Assembly: GCA_023404955.1 (NCBI GenBank) | Contig: JAEXZY010000046.1 | Coordinates: forward strand, 1 to 56,966 | Source: Actinomycetes bacterium | GTDB lineage: Bacteria; Actinomycetota; Actinomycetes; Mycobacteriales; Mycobacteriaceae | DNA: 56,966 nt | Direction of reading: 5' to 3' | Part shown: positions 50,689-56,966 of the stretch, piece after piece | Position numbering within the stretch: position 1 is the first letter of the stretch | How the letters are laid out: each line of letters starts with the position of its first letter | The notes under the pieces: generated by a model | What the model was told of the DNA's origin: nothing | What the model saw: the letters and a program-made list of their open reading frames with translations, nothing else | The model's database searches: none | Program-made: the position numbers and the translations under genes

Positions 50689-52147
50689 GGTCACGGGCGG
50701 CGACCACAGCCGGGCGCCGCTGTTGGACGCGCTGCGCACGTTCGTCGAGCGCGATCAGGCTCCGTTCTACTCCCCCGGCCACAAGGGCGGCCGCACGCTC
50801 GATCCGTGGCTGCGCGACAACATTGCCGCCGTAGACCTGAACAACCTGCCCGACACCGACACGCTGCACTGCCCGGAGGGTCCGATCCTCGCCGCCGAGC
50901 AGTTGATCGCCGACGCCTGGGGCGTGCCGCAGAGTTTCGTGATGGTGCAGGGCTCGACCGGCGGCAACATCGCCGTGGCGCTGACTGCGCTGCGGCCCGG
51001 CGAATCGGTGCTCGTCGCGCGCAACGCGCACAAATCGGTGCTGGCCGGCCTGGTTCAGGTCGGCGCCCGGCCGATCTGGCTGGAACCACGCTGGGACGCC
51101 GAATTCGGCGTCGCCCACGGACTGGACGTCGCCGTCGTCGAGCAGGCGCTGGCGCAGACCGACGCGACGGCGCTCTGGGTCTTGCATCCGACGTACTACG
51201 GCACCACCGGGGACATCGTGGCGCTCGCCGCGCTGTGCCGCGAGCGCGGGGTGCGACTGCTGGTCGACGGCGCGCACTCCCCGCACTTCTCTTTCCATCC
51301 CGAATTGCCCACGCCGGCTGAGCAATCCGGAGCGGCGGCCACGGTCCAGTCGATACACAAGGTGCTGTCAGGGCTCAGTCAAGCCGCGGTGCTGCACATC
51401 GACACCGCCCAGCTCGACGAAGCGGCGGTGCGGCGCTCTCTGCAACTCATCCAGACCACGAGTCCCCACTTCGCGATCATGGCGTCGATCGATGTGGCGC
51501 GGCGGCAGATGGTCACCGACGGGCACGCTCTGTTGGATCGCGCACTGTCTCGGGCGCGCGCCGGCGCGGACAGGCTCGCCCGTGTCCGGGGACTGACGGT
51601 GCTGCGACCCGAACACCTCGCGGGACTCGGCACAGGGCTCCACCAGCTCGACGAGACCAAGCTGCTGATCGGGGTGCGCGGGATCGACGCCGACGCGCGC
51701 GAGATCCTGGCCCGGCTCAACGATGTCCACGGCGTCCAGCCGGAGCTCGCGGGCACCGGCCACGTGTTGTGCATCAGCACGATCGGCAACACCGACGCCG
51801 ATTTCGACCGTCTCACAACCGCTTTCGACGAAGTATCGACGCATTTCGGGCAGCGTGGCGAAACTGCGGCAGGCACGTGGACCAGTGACCTCCTCGCCGT
51901 CCGGCCCGAGGTCGTGCTCACCCCGCGCGAAGCGTTCTTCGCACCCGTGGAGACTGTCGCGCTGGCCGAGGCCGCAGGCCGCATCGCCGCCGAAGCCATC
52001 ACGCCATATCCGCCCGGTATCCCGCTGGTGATGCCCGGCGAGCGACTCGGAACCGACGTGATCGACCTGTTGACTGCGTTGAGGGCTGCCGGCAACCCGA
52101 TCAGCGCCTCCGACCCCACGCTCGGCCACGTCAAGACGGTGCAGTGA
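50678..52147 (+). CDS. Orn/Lys/Arg decarboxylase family PLP enzyme
   Basis: 489 aa. FYSPGHKGG at the start, DLNNLPDTDTLHCPEGPILAAEQLIADAWG, VQGSTGGN, LVDGAHSPHFSFHPELP and the PLP Lys228 (SIHKVLSG) define fold-type I basic amino acid decarboxylases of the short type. It would make an amine such as cadaverine, putrescine or agmatine. It overlaps the amidohydrolase by 11 nt and its end overlaps the convergent VOC gene by 17 nt. Confidence 0.93.
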   Translation: MGSEVTGGDHSRAPLLDALRTFVERDQAPFYSPGHKGGRTLDPWLRDNIAAVDLNNLPDTDTLHCPEGPILAAEQLIADAWGVPQSFVMVQGSTGGNIAVALTALRPGESVLVARNAHKSVLAGLVQVGARPIWLEPRWDAEFGVAHGLDVAVVEQALAQTDATALWVLHPTYYGTTGDIVALAALCRERGVRLLVDGAHSPHFSFHPELPTPAEQSGAAATVQSIHKVLSGLSQAAVLHIDTAQLDEAAVRRSLQLIQTTSPHFAIMASIDVARRQMVTDGHALLDRALSRARAGADRLARVRGLTVLRPEHLAGLGTGLHQLDETKLLIGVRGIDADAREILARLNDVHGVQPELAGTGHVLCISTIGNTDADFDRLTTAFDEVSTHFGQRGETAAGTWTSDLLAVRPEVVLTPREAFFAPVETVALAEAAGRIAAEAITPYPPGIPLVMPGERLGTDVIDLLTALRAAGNPISASDPTLGHVKTVQ

Positions 52148-52571
52148 GCTCCTCGGCCAGCATGACGATGATGCCGCTGGGCCCGCGCAGATAGGTGAGT
52201 TTGTAGACGTCCTGATACGTGGCCACGCCGCGAAGCGGATGGCAACCGTGCCTGGCGGCGATGGCGAGCGCCTCGTCGATGTCGTCAACGGAGAACGCCA
52301 CGCGATGCATCCCGATCTCGTTGGGCTGCGTCGGCTCTGTCGGGATTGCGGCCGGGCGGATGTACTCGAAAAGCTCGATCCGGCCGTGGCCGTCCGGTGT
52401 CTGCAGCATGGCGATCCTGACGTGGTTGCCGTCGAGACCCACCGCGGTGTCGGCCCATTCACCGCTGACGACATCGCGTCCGATGACACTGAGCCCCAGA
52501 TCGGTGAAGAAGGCGATCGCCGCGTCGAGGTCCGCTACCGCGATGCCGACGTTCTCGAGCCTGATCGTCAT
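52131..52571 (-). CDS. VOC/glyoxalase family protein
   Basis: 146 aa. RLENVGIAVADLDAAIAFFTDLGLSVIGRD at the start, ELFEYIRP, and GMHRVAFSVDDIDEALAIAARHGC in the second half: a two-module VOC protein. ATGA overlap with the upstream DHFR-like gene shows coupling. Its 3' end overlaps the decarboxylase gene. Confidence 0.9.
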   Translation of the reverse strand: MTIRLENVGIAVADLDAAIAFFTDLGLSVIGRDVVSGEWADTAVGLDGNHVRIAMLQTPDGHGRIELFEYIRPAAIPTEPTQPNEIGMHRVAFSVDDIDEALAIAARHGCHPLRGVATYQDVYKLTYLRGPSGIIVMLAEELTAPS

Positions 52572-53185
52572 GATCGGACGACCGCAAACCGAAGGTGGGC
52601 CACCCCAGGAGCGTCGAGCACCCGTTCTAGGCGCATGTCAGGTCGACCCGCGTCGAAACCGTCGAAAAGCCTTTCGCCCGAACCGAGAAGCACCGCGTTG
52701 AGTTGGACGTCGATCTCGTCCACGAGACCGGCGCCGATCGCCTGGCGCGCGCACGACGCACCCCCGGCGATCGAGATCGCCAGATCGCCGGCGGCCGCTT
52801 CGGCTTGCGCGTATGCCGACTCGATCCCGTCGGTGACGAAGTGGAACGTGGTGCCGCCGACCATCTCGATGGGATCGTGCGGGTGATGCGTCAGCACGAA
52901 CACCGGGCAGTGGTACGGCGGTTCCTCTCCCCACCACCCCCGCCACCCGGAATCTCCCCAGGCGCCGCGGATCGGTCCGAACATGTTGCGGCCCATGATC
53001 ACCGCGCCCATTCCGTCCATCATCTCGGAGGCCACCTGCCGATTGACCGGATGCTCGTTCTCCGGGCCGAGGTGCCAGGCGTGCAGCAGCTGCCCGCCGA
53101 TCCCGAGTGGGTGGTCGCGATCCTGGTGTGGTCCGGCAACGAAGCCGTCAGCGGACATCGACATCGAGAGATGAGTTCTGGGCAC
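52568..53185 (-). CDS. Dihydrofolate reductase family protein (RibD C-terminal-like)
   Basis: 205 aa. HLSMSMSADGFVAGP at the start, VIMGRNMFGPIRGAWG, VFVLTHHPHDP and ISIAGGASCARQAIGAGLVDEIDVQLNAVLLGSGERLFDGF match the YyaP/YwjB-like DHFR-fold group. Substrate unknown. GTG start with GGAGGA just upstream. Confidence 0.92.
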   Translation of the reverse strand: MPRTHLSMSMSADGFVAGPHQDRDHPLGIGGQLLHAWHLGPENEHPVNRQVASEMMDGMGAVIMGRNMFGPIRGAWGDSGWRGWWGEEPPYHCPVFVLTHHPHDPIEMVGGTTFHFVTDGIESAYAQAEAAAGDLAISIAGGASCARQAIGAGLVDEIDVQLNAVLLGSGERLFDGFDAGRPDMRLERVLDAPGVAHLRFAVVRS

Positions 53186-53260
53186 TGCTCCTCCGATCAG
53201 AGTGGGCGGTCGTCATGGTGACTGCTCAGCCGGGCAGAACTCATCGTCACCGAATCAGAC

Positions 53261-54310
53261 TCACAGGACACTCAGAGTCAGCGCTGCAACCAACCCGGCA
53301 CCGACGACGACTGCACTGATCACAGCGGTCGCCCGCCGTCCGAACGTGTGGATCACCATGGCGATTCCGGGCAGGCTCACCGCCGGCAACGTGATCAGCA
53401 GCGCGCCCAGAACACCGGCCGACACACCCAGAAGCGCCAGCCCCTGCAGGATCGGTATCTCGCCCGCGGTCGGTATCACGATCAGCGTGCCGACGATCGC
53501 CACGGCGACGATGACCAGCAGGCTCCGATGCGCCGGATCGACGATCGTCAGCAGCCACCCGCGCAACGCGCCGATCGCCAACACCATCACGAGGTACTCG
53601 GGAACCAGGACCACGCAGAGGCGCGCCAGTGCGGCCAGGAACCGTGACGCTGCCGGTCTGCTCTCGGTAACCTGTTGCGGGACAGTCATATCGGGCTGTG
53701 CGACGGGACGCGTGAAACGCGCCACCAGAACCGCCGCACCGATCACCGCGCCGGCACCGACGATCAGACGTGTCACCGTCCACTGCCAGGGTGCGACCAA
53801 GGCGAGGAACACCAGCACGGCCGGGTTCAGCAATGGATTGCCCAGCCAGTAGGCGACCGCAGCAGCCTGATCGACACCGTTGCGCCGCAACGTGACGGCG
53901 ACCGGCGCCGAGCAGCAGGCGCACATCATCGACGGCATCCCGGCTGCCGCCCCAGCGGCCGCGCTCGACACTGCGCGGCGCCGGTTGAATAGGCCGGGAA
54001 GCCACGACCGCGGGAGAAACGCCTGCACGCACGCGCTGAGCACGAGCGCGACCACCAGGGCGGGCCAGATGGCGCCGACGTAGGCGGTGAAGAACGTCGT
54101 CGCCGCATGCCAACTCGGGCCGTCACCCGCCGCCACCCCACCGGTGTGCAGGATGTCGGAGCCTGACCACTGTCCCGTGTGCGCCGCGTTCAGGGCCTTG
54201 CCGACATAGGGCAACCACTTGGCCCACGTCAGACCTGCCACCGCGACAAGCACAGTGATCGCGGCCCCGGCCCCGGCCCCGGCGACGGTCGCGCGTCGCG
54301 TGCTCACCAT
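53261..54310 (-). CDS. COG0701/DUF318-type permease
   Basis: 349 aa with about eight or nine transmembrane helices. The conserved Cys-rich turn MMCACCSAPVAVTLRRNG (CACC, residues 130-133) and repeat GEIPILQGLALLGVSAGVLGALLITLPAVSLPG are hallmarks of the ArsP/YraQ-like permease family, whose members export organoarsenicals or other compounds. ATG 54310 is chosen because the first membrane helix begins soon after; no Shine-Dalgarno is seen. Confidence 0.88.
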   Translation of the reverse strand: MVSTRRATVAGAGAGAAITVLVAVAGLTWAKWLPYVGKALNAAHTGQWSGSDILHTGGVAAGDGPSWHAATTFFTAYVGAIWPALVVALVLSACVQAFLPRSWLPGLFNRRRAVSSAAAGAAAGMPSMMCACCSAPVAVTLRRNGVDQAAAVAYWLGNPLLNPAVLVFLALVAPWQWTVTRLIVGAGAVIGAAVLVARFTRPVAQPDMTVPQQVTESRPAASRFLAALARLCVVLVPEYLVMVLAIGALRGWLLTIVDPAHRSLLVIVAVAIVGTLIVIPTAGEIPILQGLALLGVSAGVLGALLITLPAVSLPGIAMVIHTFGRRATAVISAVVVGAGLVAALTLSVL

Positions 54311-54439
54311 CTGTCCACAGATAGTCCATTCGACGGCACTGCCCTCACGCGGGGCAGGACACCGCGGGCGCTCGGAATTCGGCGGCGCGTCACCGGTTGC
54401 GGCTGACAGCGCGGTGGCCGGACCGGCACGATAGGACAA

Positions 54440-55624
54440 ATGGACGTGATCGTGGTCGGGGCCGGCCCGGCAGGAGTGGCGTTGGCCGGGGCGTGCGGAC
54501 GCCTCGGTCTGACCACGGCGCTGGTCGACGTGGCCCCCGATCGACCCTGGACCGCGACCTACGGCATGTGGAGCCCGGAGCTGCCGCCCGACCTGCCCAG
54601 CGATGTCGTCGCTGCACGCGCCGCCGGTCGAGTGGTGGCGCTGACCGACCGCCTGCTCGGATGGGAGTACGCGGTTCTCGATGTGCCCGCCCTGCATGCC
54701 CACCTGTCCGAGGGGCTGAGCGACGTGCGCGTGTATGCCGGTCGCGCGGTGGGATCACCCCGACCGGGCGTGCTGGCCCTCGCCGACGGCACCGAACTGA
54801 GCGCCTCGGTGATCGTCGACGCCGGCGGCCAGGCCCGACCACTGAACCTGCGGCGTCGGGGTCGCGAGCGCGCCGCCCAGACCGCGTACGGGATGTTCCT
54901 CGACGAGCAGCTCGCTGCCCCGCTGATCGAGCACGGCGAAGCGCTCTTCATGGACTGGCGTCAGGAGCACGGCGAAGACGGTTGGCCGACGTTCCTGTAC
55001 GTCATTCCGCTCGGCGGCGGCCGCGTCCTGGTGGAGGAGACCTCGTTGGCCCGCAGGCCCGGCCTGCCGCTGCCCACCCTGCACCGTCGACTCTGCGCCC
55101 GCCTCGCCCGGTACGGCATCGTGCCTCCGGCTGACGCGCCGGTGGAGCGAGTGGCGTTCACCGTCGACCATCCGCGGCACCGCGCGCCGGGCGTCCTCGG
55201 GTTCGGTGCCGCCGCACCGCTGATCCACCCGGCGACCGGTTTCAGCCTGGCCACCTCGCTGCGCCTCGCGCCCGAGGTGGCGTCCGCGCTGGCAGACCAC
55301 CTGCCTCGCGGGCCGGAGCACGCGATCACCGCGGCCCGGGACACGGTGTGGCCGCGCAGCGCCCGGGTGGTGCACCACTTGCGCCGGGTCGGGCTGGAAG
55401 CCCTGCTCCGGATGCCACCCGCCGACGTGCCCGCATTTTTCGAGCAGTTTTTCGAGCTGCCCGAAGAGCACCGCTGGACGTACCTGACCGCGCGCGACGA
55501 CGTCGCCGGCAATGTCGCGGCGCTCACGCACCTGTTCCGGGCGTCCAATCGGCGCCTTCGCGGTCACCTTGTCCGGCCGGCGCTGCTTCCTCCGCTGCCG
55601 AGCAACGAACGCGTGCTCAACTAG
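54440..55624 (+). CDS. Lycopene cyclase family flavoprotein
   Basis: 394 aa. FAD motif VIVVGAGPAGVALAGACGRLGL, YGMWSPELP and the lycopene-cyclase-type AYGMFLDE and FLYVIPLGGGRVLVEETSLA stretches, with PATGFSLATSL near residue 270. This is the CrtL/CrtY flavoprotein family, which forms the beta-ionone ring of carotenoids. No other crt gene is in the window. AGGA is close to the ATG. Confidence 0.88.
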   Translation: MDVIVVGAGPAGVALAGACGRLGLTTALVDVAPDRPWTATYGMWSPELPPDLPSDVVAARAAGRVVALTDRLLGWEYAVLDVPALHAHLSEGLSDVRVYAGRAVGSPRPGVLALADGTELSASVIVDAGGQARPLNLRRRGRERAAQTAYGMFLDEQLAAPLIEHGEALFMDWRQEHGEDGWPTFLYVIPLGGGRVLVEETSLARRPGLPLPTLHRRLCARLARYGIVPPADAPVERVAFTVDHPRHRAPGVLGFGAAAPLIHPATGFSLATSLRLAPEVASALADHLPRGPEHAITAARDTVWPRSARVVHHLRRVGLEALLRMPPADVPAFFEQFFELPEEHRWTYLTARDDVAGNVAALTHLFRASNRRLRGHLVRPALLPPLPSNERVLN

Positions 55625-55630
55625 CGGCAC

Positions 55631-56966
55631 TCAGGCGACCTGGTTGTCGGGTGGTGCGGGTCCGCCGGGTTCTGACGGGTCGCTGGTCGAGGATGGCGGG
55701 CAGGCGTCAGCCTCGCCGACCGGATCGGTCGACGCGTCAGTGTCAGTCCCCACCTCGTCGTCGTCGGGTGGGCGGATGAGTCGTTCGGGGGTGTGGTGGG
55801 TGTTGACCCGAGTTTGGCCGGTGTCCAGATCGGGTGGTGGGGTCCATTCCACTTCGTGGCGGGCGTTCATAGACGTGGTCCAGCCGCCCTCTTTCACCGA
55901 GCGGTTGTCGGGTGGCCAGGCCAGGCCGAGGTGGTCGATGTTGGTCAGGCCGCCGGCGGCCCAATCGGTGGTGACGTGGTGGACTTGGCAGCCGTAGGTC
56001 CCGACGGGGCAGCCGGGTTTGGTGCAGCCGCCCTCGCGGCCGATCAGCATGATCCGTTGCGCCGCCGAGGCGACCCGCCGCGTCCGAAACAGGTCGAGCG
56101 CGGCTCCGGTGGCCCGGTCGAAGATCGCCAAATAATGGTTCGCATGCGCACCCATGCGGATCACATCCTTGATCGGGAGCCGGGTCCCACCACCGGTCGT
56201 GCCGATCCCGGCGCGGGATTCGAGGTCTTGCAGGGTGGTGCGCACGATCACCGTCACCGGTAACCCGTTCAACTGACCCAGCTCGCCACTCATCAACGCG
56301 ATGCGTCCGACCGCGACCAGCGCGTCGTGCTGGCGTTGGGCCAGGCTGCGGTGATCGTTGTCGATCTGGGCTTGGGTCGGGGTGCCGGAGGTGCAGGGTT
56401 CGTCATCGTCGGGGTTGCACATGCCCGGGGCGGCGTATTTGGCGAAGATCGCTTCCCACACCGCCGCGGCTTCCGGGGTCAGATTCGCCGTCCACGCCGT
56501 CATGCCGTCACGACCCTGGCGGCTCTTGGTCAGACCCCGCTTCCGAACGCGTTCGGTGTCGTCGGGTTCGGGCCCGTCCTGATCGAGCAGGAACAGGGTC
56601 AGTTCCGCGGCGTCGCGGGTTTCTTTCGGCCCGGCTCCGACGGCCGTGCGGACGATCTCGACTTCGAACTGTTCCCGGGTGGCGGTGTCGCAGAACCCGG
56701 GGAGTTTTCCGACGGCTTTGCGGATCTCGGTGACGTGTTCGGGCGTGATCAGGCCGTGCTCTTGGGCGATGGCGGTCGCCGGCAACACCGGCGGCAGCGG
56801 CGGCCCGGTCACGGGCTGGCGCGGCGCCAGCAGCGCCGCCTCGGTCAACCGGCGATTCGCCTCGGGACCGCTGATCCGGTAACGGATCGCCAGGACGTCT
56901 TTCCAATTCTTCGCCCCCATCGCCTGGGGGGTGGTCTCGACCTGCAGCCGGGCCAACGCCCGGTGC
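55631..56966 (-). CDS. 13E12-type DUF222/HNH endonuclease domain protein (5' end outside window)
   Basis: At least 445 codons, still open at the right edge. DUF222 part: LARLQVETTPQAMGAKNWKDVLAIRYRISGPEANRRLTEAALLAPRQPV. HNH part: CTKPGCPVGTYGCQVHHVTTDWAAGGLTNIDHLGLAWPPDNRSV, then GGWTTSMNARHEVEWTPPP. A family usually present in many copies in mycobacterial genomes, role unclear. The position of the last zinc Cys (normally AC-GPDN) is Trp here. The Pro/Asp-rich tail is disordered. The true start is beyond base 56966. Confidence 0.93.
   Translation of the reverse strand, partial: HRALARLQVETTPQAMGAKNWKDVLAIRYRISGPEANRRLTEAALLAPRQPVTGPPLPPVLPATAIAQEHGLITPEHVTEIRKAVGKLPGFCDTATREQFEVEIVRTAVGAGPKETRDAAELTLFLLDQDGPEPDDTERVRKRGLTKSRQGRDGMTAWTANLTPEAAAVWEAIFAKYAAPGMCNPDDDEPCTSGTPTQAQIDNDHRSLAQRQHDALVAVGRIALMSGELGQLNGLPVTVIVRTTLQDLESRAGIGTTGGGTRLPIKDVIRMGAHANHYLAIFDRATGAALDLFRTRRVASAAQRIMLIGREGGCTKPGCPVGTYGCQVHHVTTDWAAGGLTNIDHLGLAWPPDNRSVKEGGWTTSMNARHEVEWTPPPDLDTGQTRVNTHHTPERLIRPPDDDEVGTDTDASTDPVGEADACPPSSTSDPSEPGGPAPPDNQVA

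Noticed and set aside
1..56966. CRISPR array, tRNA, rRNA, insertion sequence or prophage
   Set aside because: No regularly spaced repeats, cloverleaf ends, transposase or integrase motifs, or phage structural genes were recognised.

Overview
The window looks like a chromosomal segment from a high-GC actinobacterium, most likely a fast-growing mycobacterium (Mycolicibacterium-type). The evidence is strong GC bias at third codon positions, four LLM-class (F420-type) oxidoreductases, a PepD-like HtrA protease, a 13E12-type DUF222/HNH protein, and several start codons placed 5-7 nt after a TANNNT -10 box, the arrangement of mycobacterial leaderless mRNAs. No rRNA, tRNA, CRISPR array, insertion sequence or prophage was recognised. 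The window starts with a C-rich tract and ends inside a DUF222/HNH gene, so it may be a complete contig.

Layout. 0-3.2 kb: two LuxR-type regulators on the minus strand, one with a receiver domain lacking the phospho-acceptor Asp and one large ATPase type. 3.3-5.6 kb: a plus-strand oxidoreductase operon (SDR, flavodoxin-fold quinone reductase, 6PGDH/imine-reductase-like), closed by a clear bidirectional terminator. 5.7-15.6 kb: a minus-strand catabolic block with an LLM oxidoreductase, a decayed acetamidase, RidA, two SnoaL-like proteins, an APC amine/amino-acid permease preceded by a CRP-like site, an amidohydrolase, two tandem flavin amine oxidases and an acyl-CoA synthetase. A GMC oxidoreductase diverges from it. 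17-36 kb: mostly single housekeeping and stress genes (YaeQ, LLM enzymes, epoxide-hydrolase-like protein, GAF protein, large HPII-type catalase, glyoxalase-fold proteins, AraC and WYL regulators, GAF-EAL phosphodiesterase, ThiD, PepD, alcohol dehydrogenase, FKBP lipoprotein).

36.6-52.1 kb is the most interesting part: an amine-utilisation island. It holds a TetR regulator whose best start codon is ATC, a large amidase, a 958-aa fusion of an APH-type kinase with a class III PLP enzyme (predicted kinase plus phospho-lyase), a second APH-type kinase whose leaderless start lies in a perfect TGGACA-N2-TGTCCA palindrome, an RpiR regulator with a class II glutamine amidotransferase, and a divergent five-gene operon. 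The operon encodes a glutamine-synthetase-like gamma-glutamyl-amine ligase, an APC permease, a class III aminotransferase, a FluG/nodulin-type amidohydrolase and an Orn/Lys/Arg-type decarboxylase. Its gene overlaps indicate translational coupling. By analogy with gamma-glutamylated amine (Puu/FluG) pathways it probably imports, glutamylates, transaminates and hydrolyses an amine, but the substrate cannot be read from sequence.

52.1-57 kb holds a VOC protein, a DHFR-like reductase, a COG0701 permease, a solitary lycopene-cyclase-like flavoprotein and the truncated DUF222/HNH gene.
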